Positions 14,953 to 23,096 of a DNA stretch of 64,000 bases are shown piece after piece. The position numbers and the translations under genes were made by a program. Numbering within the stretch: position 1 is the stretch's first letter; each line of letters begins with the position of its first letter. Origin of the DNA: Atopobiaceae bacterium. GTDB lineage: Bacteria > Actinomycetota > Coriobacteriia > Coriobacteriales > Atopobiaceae. The stretch lies in contig CADFJN010000004.1 of the NCBI GenBank assembly GCA_902834555.1, positions 84,244 to 148,243 of the forward strand, read 5' to 3'. Under the pieces are notes generated by a model. It was given only the letters and a program-made list of their open reading frames with translations. It had not been told where the DNA came from and did not search any database.

Positions 14953-15927
14953 ATGGAATCACCCGTGTTGCCAGGAAGCGCCGATGCCAGCAACCCCGTT
15001 GACCTCTGGGACTGGGCATACCTCTACTGCTGGAAGGACTGGCTGGCCAAGCTGGCCGAGACGGCGCTGCCGGAGAAATGGGACTTCTCGCCCAACGACC
15101 GAGACGAGAAGGACGACCGCCCGCGCCACGCCATCCTCGCGAGCTACCTCAAGTACACCTTCTGGCGGCTCGAGTACGAGGAGAAGGTGCGCGAGGACCT
15201 CGCCTCGGGCTTTGCCGCGTTCAACACGGGGCTGGTCAACCGGTCCTACGAGCCAATCTTCGCGTGCTTCGGGGCCAATGACCGCGATGGCGCCCGGCAG
15301 AAGTGGGTACTTCTCGGCTTCTACGGGGCAGGGGAGGGCCGCGTGGGCGATCGCCTGGTGCGCACGTTCAATCCCCTGCCAAAGAGGGCCCGCTACCTGC
15401 GGCGCCTTGAGGACGTGCTGTACGACGTCGACCAGGTGCCGTTCCTGGACTACAACCACATCCTTCTCGACAACGTCGACCGGCTGCCGCGCAAGCTCCT
15501 CGACCGGGAGCTCGGCGACAGCCCGGAGTGCATCGCGTGCGTGTCGGCGGCGTTTGACGGCGCAACGAGCGACGAGAAGCGAGAGAAAGCCTTCGACAAG
15601 CTGCGCGGCCTTATCGCGAGCGACCGCGTGCACTGGCTTCGCCTGAAGAACGCGCTGGACACGGCGGTCGACCTGGCGCTCGAGCGCGTCAAGTGGAGCT
15701 ATCGCACCGCCGTGCCCGCCTACTACCCGCGGGTGAACTCCGTGAACCTGCTGCTTCCGCTTGACCTTACAGAGGACGAGGAGCCCGACATGGCGCTGGT
15801 GCTGGAGTGCACGGACTCCGGCTCCTACATCGGGCAGACCATCCTCACCACGCAGATGGCCTACTGCGACGCGCGGCTCATATGCCGGCCGGGGGTCGAT
15901 TGGCTCGAGGCGACGTTCGAGGGCTAG
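14953..15927 (+). CDS. DUF3825 family protein
   Basis: The 324-residue protein has the conserved pattern of DUF3825: LAETALPEKWDF, then a YLKYTFWRLEYEEKV helix, FNTGLVNRSYEPIFACF, and later DQVPFLDYNHILLDNVDRLP. The family's function is unknown to me; it is often found alone or with nucleic-acid-related domains. Here no second domain is present. The ATG at 14953 follows GAGGAGGAG. The gene is divergent from the hydrolase and convergent with the aldo/keto reductase, so it is monocistronic. Confidence 0.7.
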   Translation: MESPVLPGSADASNPVDLWDWAYLYCWKDWLAKLAETALPEKWDFSPNDRDEKDDRPRHAILASYLKYTFWRLEYEEKVREDLASGFAAFNTGLVNRSYEPIFACFGANDRDGARQKWVLLGFYGAGEGRVGDRLVRTFNPLPKRARYLRRLEDVLYDVDQVPFLDYNHILLDNVDRLPRKLLDRELGDSPECIACVSAAFDGATSDEKREKAFDKLRGLIASDRVHWLRLKNALDTAVDLALERVKWSYRTAVPAYYPRVNSVNLLLPLDLTEDEEPDMALVLECTDSGSYIGQTILTTQMAYCDARLICRPGVDWLEATFEG

Positions 15928-15962
15928 GCCGAAGCGCGCCGGCAGGCTCCAGCCAAGCGGCC

Positions 15963-17087
15963 CTACTCCAGCACCGCCGCGGCCTTCTTCAGCCACGAGG
16001 TGATCTGGATTCCCTGAGGGCAGGCGCCCTCGCACTGGAGACACCGCACGCAGTCGCTAGCCTTGCCACGCTTGGCCACTGCCGACTCATAGTTGCGCTT
16101 GGCGCCGGCAAGATCTCCGTACACGAGGTAGCGGTTGTACGCCGAGAAGACCGAGGGGATGTCAATCTCCTGGGGGCACCCGCCGGTACAGTAGTGGCAT
16201 CCCGTGCAGGGGATTTGGTCGACGGTTGCCAGCGCCTTGCTCGCGTGCTCCACCGCGTCCTGCTCGATGGCGCTCAGCGGCGTGAACTCGCGCATGTAGG
16301 AGAGGTTGTCCGCCATCTGTGCCACGTTCGACATCCCCGAGAGCACAACCATCACGTTCTCCAGGCTTGCCACAAAGCGTACCGCCCAGCTTGCAATCGA
16401 AGCGTTCGGGTTGGCCGCGCGCAGGATGTCCTGTACCTGCTGCGGTGGGTTGGCGAGAAGCCCGCCCTTGACTGGCTCCATCACCACCACGGGCTTGCCG
16501 TGTGCCACGGCCACCTCGTAGTTCTCGCGCGAGCAGACGCTGGGGCTCTCCCAGTCGCCGTAGTTGAGCTGCAGCTGCACGAACTCCGCCTCGGGGTGGC
16601 GCGTCAAGATGTCATCAAGGACGTCCGGGCGGTCGTGGAACGAGAACCCCACATGTCGTACCAGCCCCTGCTCCTTGGCCTTGCCCGCAAACTCCCAGAT
16701 GCCGTAGTCCTCGTAGTAGCCAATATTTCTTGCGGAGAGCGCGTGCAGCAGGTAAAAGTCGAAGTAGCCGGCACCGGTGCGCTCGAGCGACACCGCAAGC
16801 TCGCGCTTTGCCTCGTCTGCGGACTTTGCCGCCCACGGGCTGGCGTTGACCTTGTCGGCAAGGTAGAAGCTCTCGCGGGGGTGCCGCTCGACAAGGAAGC
16901 GCCGTGTGGCCTCCTCGCTTCCCTCGTAGACGTAGGCGGTGTCAAAGTAGCGCATGCCCGCGTCGAGAAAGGCGTCGGTCATGGCCTCGCACTGCTCGAT
17001 GTCGATGGTCTTGCCGTCTGCCAGGCGTGGCAGGCGCATGAGGCCAAATCCCAGCTTGGGCATGGTGGTCCCAAAGAACTCGTTCAC
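15963..17087 (-). CDS. Aldo/keto reductase with C-terminal 4Fe-4S domain
   Basis: The N-terminal 280 residues form an aldo/keto reductase barrel with the tetrad D49 and Y54 (RYFDTAYVYEG), K79 (LADKV) and H115 (LLHALSA). The last 90 residues carry two ferredoxin-like clusters, CTGCHYCTGGCP and CVRCLQCEGACP. This architecture is common in anaerobes; the redox partner and substrate are not known. The start ATG at 17087 gives MNEFFGTTMPKLGFGLMRLP, in line with the family. Two TGAGACAAAGGG palindromes lie in the divergent gap upstream. Confidence 0.9.
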   Translation of the reverse strand: MNEFFGTTMPKLGFGLMRLPRLADGKTIDIEQCEAMTDAFLDAGMRYFDTAYVYEGSEEATRRFLVERHPRESFYLADKVNASPWAAKSADEAKRELAVSLERTGAGYFDFYLLHALSARNIGYYEDYGIWEFAGKAKEQGLVRHVGFSFHDRPDVLDDILTRHPEAEFVQLQLNYGDWESPSVCSRENYEVAVAHGKPVVVMEPVKGGLLANPPQQVQDILRAANPNASIASWAVRFVASLENVMVVLSGMSNVAQMADNLSYMREFTPLSAIEQDAVEHASKALATVDQIPCTGCHYCTGGCPQEIDIPSVFSAYNRYLVYGDLAGAKRNYESAVAKRGKASDCVRCLQCEGACPQGIQITSWLKKAAAVLE

Positions 17088-17105
17088 GGCGGCTCCTCTC
17101 TACGA

Positions 17106-17140
17106 GAATGAGACAAAGGGACAGGCCCTTTGTCTCATTC
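17106..17140. repeat. TGAGACAAAGGG palindrome, copy 1
   Basis: 15-base perfect arms (GAATGAGACAAAGGG and its complement) enclose five bases. It lies 19 bp upstream of the aldo/keto reductase start codon. Confidence 0.85.
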
Positions 17141-17193
17141 ACAGTATGGGCTATGCGCGGCCGTTGCCGTCTGGCTTCTCGGTCGCCGTCGCG

Positions 17194-17224
17194 ATGAGAC
17201 AAAGGGAAACTCCCTCTGTCTCAT
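17194..17224. repeat. TGAGACAAAGGG palindrome, copy 2
   Basis: ATGAGACAAAGGGA and TCCCTCTGTCTCAT are near-perfect arms with one mismatch. It lies in the same divergent region as copy 1, about 120 bp before the substrate-binding-protein gene. Confidence 0.8.
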
Positions 17225-17341
17225 TTCTGTTGCGAAGCCAACAGAATAGCGATGCAGGTTTTTATATCGTTTTGCCATTATGGAGCTAGGGATATGATGG
17301 ACGAGAAGATCCCAGCGCCACCAGTCTGTGCGGGAGGGACC

Positions 17342-18265
17342 ATGCTCCAGAGAAGAGAATTCCTGCGCCTCTCGGTGCTCCTTGGTGCTGGCATCCTTGC
17401 CGGGTGCGCTGCGCAGCCAGATGCGAGTGCCTCCTCGACGCAGTCGGAAGGCGCGTCGGACGCATCCACCTCGACCGATGCCACAAGCACCCGCGTTGTC
17501 GCTGCGTCCCGCTCGCTTGCCCAGATGGCAATTCTTGCTGGCATGGCGCCCGTGGGTGTGACCGAGGACGCCACAGACCTCGACGGCCTGCCTGCAGACG
17601 TGGAGGCCGTGGGCACCCCCGCCAAGCCCAGCCTGGAGAAGATCGTCGCGCTTGAGCCCACGCTGGTGCTTATCACTGCCGAGGTCCCCACGCAGAAGGA
17701 GCTTGAGTCCAGCCTGGACAGCGCCGGCATCGCGTGGCGCGACGTTGACGTGAACAACTTCGACGACTACGCAACCCACATGGCCGCACTCACCGAGATG
17801 AGCGGCCGAGACGACCTCTACCAGGCAAACGTCACAGACGTCTCTGACGCCATAGCAAAGGTCGAGGAGAGCGCCGCCGACCTTCCGCAAGTAAGCTACC
17901 TGGCGCTTCTCATCTCGTCCACCAAGGCAAAGGTCGCGAAGAGCGACTACTTTGCCTGCGAGATCTTCGACAACCTGCAAATGGCAAACGTCGCCGAGGA
18001 CGACAGTTCGCTCGACGACCTCTCGGTCGAGGCCATCGTGGCTGCGGACCCCACCTACGTCTTTGTCATCCCTCGCGGCGACGAGGACAAGGCCAAGGAG
18101 GTCTTCGAGCAGGGCTTCCAGGCGCAGCCTGCGTGGGCGTCGCTCTCGGCGGTGCAGGCCGGCAGGGTCAATGTCCTGCCTAAGGACCTCTTTGAGTACA
18201 AGCCCAACGAGCGCTGGGCAGAGGCATACTCCTACATCCTCAACCTCCGAGAGCAAGAGGGGTAG
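17342..18265 (+). CDS. ABC transporter substrate-binding lipoprotein (iron/siderophore/corrinoid class)
   Basis: A lipoprotein signal is clear: MLQRREFLRLSVLLGAGILAGC, cleaved before the Cys of the LAGC lipobox and anchored outside the membrane. The mature domain is of the TroA/BtuF type: VVAASRSLAQMAILAGMAPVG near its start, VEAVGTPAKPSLEKIVALEPTLVL, and a long linking helix. The ligand cannot be assigned. The ATG at 17342 is taken because GGGAGGGA precedes it directly and it starts the signal peptide; the open frame extends 30 codons upstream without a ribosome site. It is the first gene of a unit with permease, ATPase and probably asrABC. Confidence 0.85.
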   Translation: MLQRREFLRLSVLLGAGILAGCAAQPDASASSTQSEGASDASTSTDATSTRVVAASRSLAQMAILAGMAPVGVTEDATDLDGLPADVEAVGTPAKPSLEKIVALEPTLVLITAEVPTQKELESSLDSAGIAWRDVDVNNFDDYATHMAALTEMSGRDDLYQANVTDVSDAIAKVEESAADLPQVSYLALLISSTKAKVAKSDYFACEIFDNLQMANVAEDDSSLDDLSVEAIVAADPTYVFVIPRGDEDKAKEVFEQGFQAQPAWASLSAVQAGRVNVLPKDLFEYKPNERWAEAYSYILNLREQEG

Positions 18266-18269
18266 CCAC

Positions 18270-19331
18270 ATGGCCCATGGGGGAGAGAGAACAAGCGAGA
18301 GGAGCCGCTGGGCGTGCGTCTTAGGCGCCGTTGCGCTCGTGCTCATCTCGTTGGCCTCGCTCCTTGCGGGCACCACAGCCTTGGGCACGCGCGAGGCGCT
18401 CCAGGCGCTCGCGACCCTTGCCTCCGGCGGCACCGCAGACGCCACTGCCACACTCGTCCTCCTGAGCGTGCGCCTTCCCCGTGTGATAGCGGGCGTGTGC
18501 TGCGGCGCAGCGCTTGCCTGCTCCGGTCTGCTCCTGCAGGCCTCGCTCGACAACGATCTTGCGTCGCCTGGCGTGATGGGCGTCAACTCCGGGGCGGGCC
18601 TGCTCTGGCTCGTGGCGGCACTCTGGATGCCAGGACATCCGGTGCTCCGGCAAGCCATGGCCTTTGTCGGCGCTCTTCTCGCCACGCTTCTGGTCTACCT
18701 GGTATCGCGCCGTGCTGGTACCAGCCGCGGGACCGTGGTCCTTGCGGGCGTCGCCGTCTCGAGCCTCATGAGCGCTGCCATCGACACCATTGTGGTCGTG
18801 TGGCCCGAGTCTGTTACGGACCGCGTGTCCTTCACGCTGGGCGGCCTCTCGGGCGTTACCTACCAGGGCCTGGCGCTCTGCGTGCCCGCCCTCTTGGTGG
18901 CGCTTGTGGCGGGTGCATACCTCGGTCGCGGCATAGACCTCCTTGCGCTGGGGGACGAGGCCGCACACGGCCTTGGCCTCGACGTACGCGCCTGCAGACT
19001 TGGTACCATCGCCTGCGCGGCGCTTCTGGCCGCCTCGGCCGTCTCGATCTGCGGCCTTCTCAGCTTTGTGGGCCTCATCGTCCCCAACCTGGTGCGCATG
19101 TGGGCGCGTCCCACAACTCGTCAGGGGCTCGCTCTCTGCGCCCTGTGGGGAGCTGCGCTCTTGGTTGCGTGCGACCTCGTGGCGCGGACCATTGCGTTTC
19201 CCTACGAGCTGCCGGTTGGCCTGGTTCTTGCGCTTCTCGGCGCGCCGTTCTTCATGGCGCTCCTGGCACGGCGCGGGCGCAAGCACGGCTCGCACTCCGT
19301 GGCGGCGGGTCGTGGGGGTGAGGCCGCGTGA
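18270..19331 (+). CDS. FecCD-type ABC transporter permease
   Basis: A 353-residue, strongly hydrophobic protein with about nine or ten membrane segments and the FecCD/BtuC signature: VRLPRVIAGVCCGAALACSG, GVMGVNSGAG, and SFVGLIVPNLVRMW near the C-terminus. It forms the membrane channel for the substrate-binding protein encoded four bases upstream and overlaps the ATPase gene by four bases (GTGA). The start is the ATG at 18270, right after the upstream stop. Confidence 0.92.
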   Translation: MAHGGERTSERSRWACVLGAVALVLISLASLLAGTTALGTREALQALATLASGGTADATATLVLLSVRLPRVIAGVCCGAALACSGLLLQASLDNDLASPGVMGVNSGAGLLWLVAALWMPGHPVLRQAMAFVGALLATLLVYLVSRRAGTSRGTVVLAGVAVSSLMSAAIDTIVVVWPESVTDRVSFTLGGLSGVTYQGLALCVPALLVALVAGAYLGRGIDLLALGDEAAHGLGLDVRACRLGTIACAALLAASAVSICGLLSFVGLIVPNLVRMWARPTTRQGLALCALWGAALLVACDLVARTIAFPYELPVGLVLALLGAPFFMALLARRGRKHGSHSVAAGRGGEAA

Positions 19332-20089
19332 TTGGTGTGAAGGGGCTCTCGTTTGTGCGCGACGGCGGCTTTTCTCTGGCCGTGGACTCGCTCGAGCTCA
19401 ATGACGGCCAGGTGAGCGCTCTGGTGGGAAAGAATGGCTGTGGCAAGTCCACGCTCCTTCGCTGCCTTGCGGGCGTGCTCCCGCATGGCGGGAGCATCCT
19501 CCTGGACGGTGCGGAGCTCGGAAGCCTTGGCCATAGGGAGCGCGCCCGGCACCTGGCCTACCTGCCGCAGGAGCTGGGGTGCCCGCAGATGGACGTCTAC
19601 ACCCTTGCCTGCCACGGGCGCTTTGCCACGCTTGGCGCCGTGAGGACCTTAGGCGAGAGGGACCGCCGCCTGGTGCGCCAGGCCATGGAGCTCACGGGCG
19701 TGTGGGGTCTTCGCGACCGACGCCTCGCAGACATCTCTGGCGGTGAGCTTCAGCGCGCCTACCTGGCCATGGTTGTTGCCCAAGATGCGGGCACGCTCCT
19801 TCTCGACGAGCCGTCGGCGCACCTGGACGCCCACAGGCGCTGGGAGCTCGCAGGCCTGCTGCGCGGACTTGCGGGAGAGGGACTTGCGGTGGTTGTTGCT
19901 ACGCATGACGTGGAGTCGGCCTTCTCGTCCGCCGACAAGGTCTGCCTCATGGCGGACGGCCGGGTGGCTGCCCAGGGCCCGCCAGACGTCGTGGCGGCAA
20001 GCGGGGCGGTGGCCCCGGCGCTTGGGGTTGGCGTGGCCGAGCAGGACGACCCCAAACTCCTGTGGCGGTATGCGCTCACACGCGCGTGA
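19328..20089 (+). CDS. ABC transporter ATP-binding protein (FecE/BtuD class)
   Basis: The nucleotide-binding domain shows Walker A GKNGCGKSTLLRC at about residues 36-48, the Q-loop LPQELGCP, the signature ISGGELQRAYLAM, Walker B TLLLDEPSAHLD and the switch His in VVVATHDVESA. It energises uptake through the preceding permease. Start is GTG at 19328, overlapping the permease stop. asrA begins 58 bases downstream with no terminator in between, so the importer and the sulfite reductase are probably co-transcribed. Confidence 0.92.
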   Translation: MIGVKGLSFVRDGGFSLAVDSLELNDGQVSALVGKNGCGKSTLLRCLAGVLPHGGSILLDGAELGSLGHRERARHLAYLPQELGCPQMDVYTLACHGRFATLGAVRTLGERDRRLVRQAMELTGVWGLRDRRLADISGGELQRAYLAMVVAQDAGTLLLDEPSAHLDAHRRWELAGLLRGLAGEGLAVVVATHDVESAFSSADKVCLMADGRVAAQGPPDVVAASGAVAPALGVGVAEQDDPKLLWRYALTRA

Positions 20090-20147
20090 ACCTGCGCGCG
20101 AGACAAGAAAGGATATGCGCCCTCGGGCGCGGAAGAGAGGGGAGACC

Positions 20148-21224
20148 ATGGGATACGTGCTTGATGGGGAGGGGCTTGACGGGCTGGTTCGCGAGCTTGC
20201 CCGCGACTACCTCGTCTTTGCGCCGGTCCGCAAGGTGGGCGCTGGCCGCTTCACCGACGTGGACCAGGTGATCTACGACTTTGTGGACAACGCGTCGCAG
20301 ATCGAGCTTGACGCCAAGAGCGACTACTCCTTCAAGGAGCTGCTCACGCCGCTCTCGCAGACGCTCTTCTACTACACCGAGGACCAGGTGCGCGAGGCAG
20401 GGGGCATTGGCTCCGCCGGCGACCCCGCCCGCGAGGGGGACGCGCGCGACGTCCTTGTGCTCATGCGTGCCTGCGACCTGCATGGCGTCAAGCGCCTCGA
20501 CGCTATGTACCTGCACAACGGCCCCGAGGACAGCTTCTATCGGCGCATCCGCGACCGCGTGCACTTTGTGCTTCTCGGCTGCCCCCAGACCTTCGAGCAC
20601 TGCTTCTGCGTGGACATGGGATCAAATGTTGCGCCGGACAACTGGGAGTTCTCGCTCGAGCGCTCGGGCGAGGGCTATGCGTGCGCCGTTGCCAACGAGT
20701 CCCTCCTACCGCTCTTCGAGCGCTACGCTACGGCCAGCCGCGACGTGGTGCCCGCGCACGTCATTCAGAACGAGGTACACGTGCGCGTTCCCAAGACGGT
20801 GCCGCTCGAGCTCCGCACCAGCCCCGTGTGGGACGAGTACAACCACCGCTGCATTGGCTGCGGCCGCTGCACGCTGGTGTGCCCCACCTGCACCTGCTTC
20901 ACCATGCAGGACGTTGCCTACACCGAGAACGGCCGGGTGGGAGAGAGGCGCCGCGTGCAGGCCAGCTGCATGATTGACGGCTACTCCACGGTGGCCGGCG
21001 GCGCGAGCTACCGCAAGCAGCACGGCGAGCGCATGCGCTTCAAGGTGCTTCACAAGGTGTACGACTTCCGACAGCGCTTTGGCTACGACATGTGCGTGGG
21101 CTGCGGCCGCTGCGACGACGTCTGCCCCGAGTACATCAGCTTCGCCGCGTGCGTCAACAAGCTCTCTGACGCCGTGGACGAGTGGGACGCCCAGCATGAG
21201 GGGAGCGTGGCCCGTGATGCCTAG
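20148..21224 (+). CDS. asrA: Anaerobic sulfite reductase subunit A
   Basis: AsrA is the ferredoxin-like electron-transfer subunit of the siroheme sulfite reductase that makes sulfide. Two clusters are visible in the C-terminal half: CIGCGRCTLVCPTCTC and CVGCGRCDDVCPEY. The N-terminal part (DVLVLMRACDLHGVKRLD) matches the family. The 358-residue length is normal. The ATG at 20148 follows GAGAGGGGAG. It overlaps asrB by a few bases. Confidence 0.94.
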   Translation: MGYVLDGEGLDGLVRELARDYLVFAPVRKVGAGRFTDVDQVIYDFVDNASQIELDAKSDYSFKELLTPLSQTLFYYTEDQVREAGGIGSAGDPAREGDARDVLVLMRACDLHGVKRLDAMYLHNGPEDSFYRRIRDRVHFVLLGCPQTFEHCFCVDMGSNVAPDNWEFSLERSGEGYACAVANESLLPLFERYATASRDVVPAHVIQNEVHVRVPKTVPLELRTSPVWDEYNHRCIGCGRCTLVCPTCTCFTMQDVAYTENGRVGERRRVQASCMIDGYSTVAGGASYRKQHGERMRFKVLHKVYDFRQRFGYDMCVGCGRCDDVCPEYISFAACVNKLSDAVDEWDAQHEGSVARDA

Positions 21225-22014
21225 CAACAACCCGTACATTCCTTTCTCCTCCAAGGTGCTCAAGGTCATCAAGCACACCGGGAAGGAGTACACCTTCCGC
21301 ATGGCCTTTGGCGGAGAGGTTCGCCCCGGCCAGTTCTTCGAGGTCTCCGTCCCCAAGTACGGCGAGGCCCCCATCAGCGTGAGCGGCATCGTGCCTGGCG
21401 AGTCGGTCGACCTTACCATCCGCCGCGTGGGCGTGGTGACCAACGAGGTGTTCGAGGCCTACGAGGGCCAGTCGCTTCTCCTGCGCGGCCCCTACGGCAA
21501 CGGCTTCGAGGTGGAGCGCTACGCGGACGGCGAGTGCGTCGTAGTGGCCGGCGGAACGGGCGTGAGCCCGGTGCGAGGCGTGGTAGAGGCACTGGCCGCA
21601 AGTGCCACGCCGCAGGACAAGCACGTAATCGTGGGCTTCCGCAGTCCCAACGACCTGCTCTTCCGCGACGACCTTGCGCGCTGGGAGAACCTCGTTGACC
21701 TCATCCTCACGGTGGACGGCGCGCCCGAGGGCTACCAGGGCAACGTTGGCCTGGTGACCAAGTTCATCCCGGGCTTGCCGCTGCGCGACCCCTCCACGGC
21801 GCAGGCCATTGTGGTGGGACCGCCGCCCATGATGCGCTTCTCCGTGAAGGGCCTTCTCGAGCTGGGTCTTGCCGAGGAGAACATCTGGGTGAGCCAGGAG
21901 CGAAAGATGTGCTGTGGCCTGGGCAAGTGCGGCCACTGCCGCATAGGCGAGAAGTACGTGTGCCTGGACGGGCCCGTCTTCAACTACACCCAGAGTAAGC
22001 AGTTGCTGGACTAG
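21217..22014 (+). CDS. asrB: Anaerobic sulfite reductase subunit B
   Basis: AsrB is the flavin/NAD(P)H-binding subunit of the complex. It shows a ferredoxin-reductase layout: FAD-binding region (RPGQFFEVSVPKYGEAPISVSG), the nucleotide-binding loop VVVAGGTGVSPVRG, and a C-terminal iron-sulfur motif CCGLGKCGHCRIGEKYVC. The start is ATG 21217 or the adjacent GTG at 21214; GGGGAG upstream is better placed for the GTG. Either start overlaps the asrA stop, implying coupling. Only nine bases separate it from asrC. Confidence 0.94.
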   Translation: MPSNNPYIPFSSKVLKVIKHTGKEYTFRMAFGGEVRPGQFFEVSVPKYGEAPISVSGIVPGESVDLTIRRVGVVTNEVFEAYEGQSLLLRGPYGNGFEVERYADGECVVVAGGTGVSPVRGVVEALAASATPQDKHVIVGFRSPNDLLFRDDLARWENLVDLILTVDGAPEGYQGNVGLVTKFIPGLPLRDPSTAQAIVVGPPPMMRFSVKGLLELGLAEENIWVSQERKMCCGLGKCGHCRIGEKYVCLDGPVFNYTQSKQLLD

Positions 22015-22023
22015 GAGGCCGCC

Positions 22024-23013
22024 ATGATTCAGGACATCGACGTCAAGGCCATGAAGAAGAACGCGTTCCGCGTGAGCAAGGAGCGCGGGATGACTGCCAG
22101 CCGCGTGCGCGTTCCCGGCGGCCTGGTGAGCGCCAAGAGCATGGCGCGCATTGTGGAAATCGCCGAGGAGTACGGCAGGGGAGAAATCTTCCTCACCAAC
22201 CGACAGGGTGTGGAGATCCCGGGCATCCACATGGAGGACATGCCCAAGGTCAACGAGAAACTCCAGGCCAGCATTGAGGACACCAAAATCAACCAGGAGG
22301 ACACCTCCCAGGGCTACCTGGCAAGCGGCACGCGCAACGTGGTAGCCTGCCCGGGCAAGCGCCTGTGCCCGTTTGGCTGCTATGACACCACGGCCTTCGC
22401 TCAGCGCATGGACCACGAGATCTTCCCCAACAACCGCCACGTGAAGGTGGCCTTCACCGGCTGCTCAAACGACTGCGCGCACGTGGCCTTGAACGACTTT
22501 GGCATCATTGGCATGACCGAGCCCCAGTACGACCCCAACCGCTGCATTGGCTGCGGCCAGTGCGTGGACTGGTGCCAGCGCCGCTCGGTGAGCGCGCTCA
22601 GGCTGGAGAAGGGCAAGGTCGTGCGCGACGAGGACCGTTGCATTGGCTGTGGCGTGTGCGTGGTCTACTGTCCCACGCGTGCCTGGACGCGCAGCCCCGA
22701 GCACTACTTCCGCGTCAAGATCATGGGCCGAACGGGCAAGCAGAACCCGCGGCTGGCGCAGGACTGGCTGCGCTGGGTGGACGAGGACTCCATCGTGAAG
22801 ATCGTGAAGAACACCTATGCCTTCATCGAGGAGTACATCGACCCCAACGCGCCTGAGGGCAAGGAGCACATTGGCTACATCGTCGACCGTGTTGGCTTCG
22901 ACGAGTTCTGCGAGTGGGCGCTCAAGGATGTCGAGCTTCCCGAGAAGTGCCAGCGCGCCACGCGTGTGTACTGGGACACCAAGCGCTACGACCGCGACAA
23001 CAACCTGCGATGA
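22024..23013 (+). CDS. asrC: Anaerobic sulfite reductase subunit C (siroheme subunit)
   Basis: AsrC carries the catalytic siroheme-4Fe4S centre. The cluster/siroheme ligands lie in CPGKRLCPFGC (about residue 109) and FTGCSNDCAH (about 147). Two extra ferredoxin clusters follow: CIGCGQCVDWCQ and CIGCGVCVVYCP. The 329-residue length is typical. The start ATG at 22024 follows GGAGGCCGCC. The TGA stop is itself the first three bases of a TGAGACAAAGGG palindrome, and a strong terminator follows. Confidence 0.95.
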   Translation: MIQDIDVKAMKKNAFRVSKERGMTASRVRVPGGLVSAKSMARIVEIAEEYGRGEIFLTNRQGVEIPGIHMEDMPKVNEKLQASIEDTKINQEDTSQGYLASGTRNVVACPGKRLCPFGCYDTTAFAQRMDHEIFPNNRHVKVAFTGCSNDCAHVALNDFGIIGMTEPQYDPNRCIGCGQCVDWCQRRSVSALRLEKGKVVRDEDRCIGCGVCVVYCPTRAWTRSPEHYFRVKIMGRTGKQNPRLAQDWLRWVDEDSIVKIVKNTYAFIEEYIDPNAPEGKEHIGYIVDRVGFDEFCEWALKDVELPEKCQRATRVYWDTKRYDRDNNLR

Positions 23014-23039
23014 GACAAAGGGACAGTCCCTTTGTCTCA
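23011..23039. repeat. TGAGACAAAGGG palindrome, copy 3, including the asrC stop codon
   Basis: TGAGACAAAGGGAC pairs with its complement across a short centre. The first TGA is the asrC stop. Directly after it a further half-arm CTTTGTCTCATTC is repeated, as if a second copy had been partly deleted. Confidence 0.8.
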
Positions 23040-23058
23040 CCTTTGTCTCATTCAACAA

Positions 23059-23090
23059 GAGGGGCGCCTGCGCGGGCGCCCCTCTTTTTT
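23059..23090 (+). terminator. Rho-independent terminator of asrC
   Basis: GAGGGGCGCC pairs with GGCGCCCCTC around six bases and is followed by six T. It lies between asrC and the convergent MetRS-like gene; on the minus strand the T-run is weak. Confidence 0.88.
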
Positions 23091-23096
23091 CTCGTC

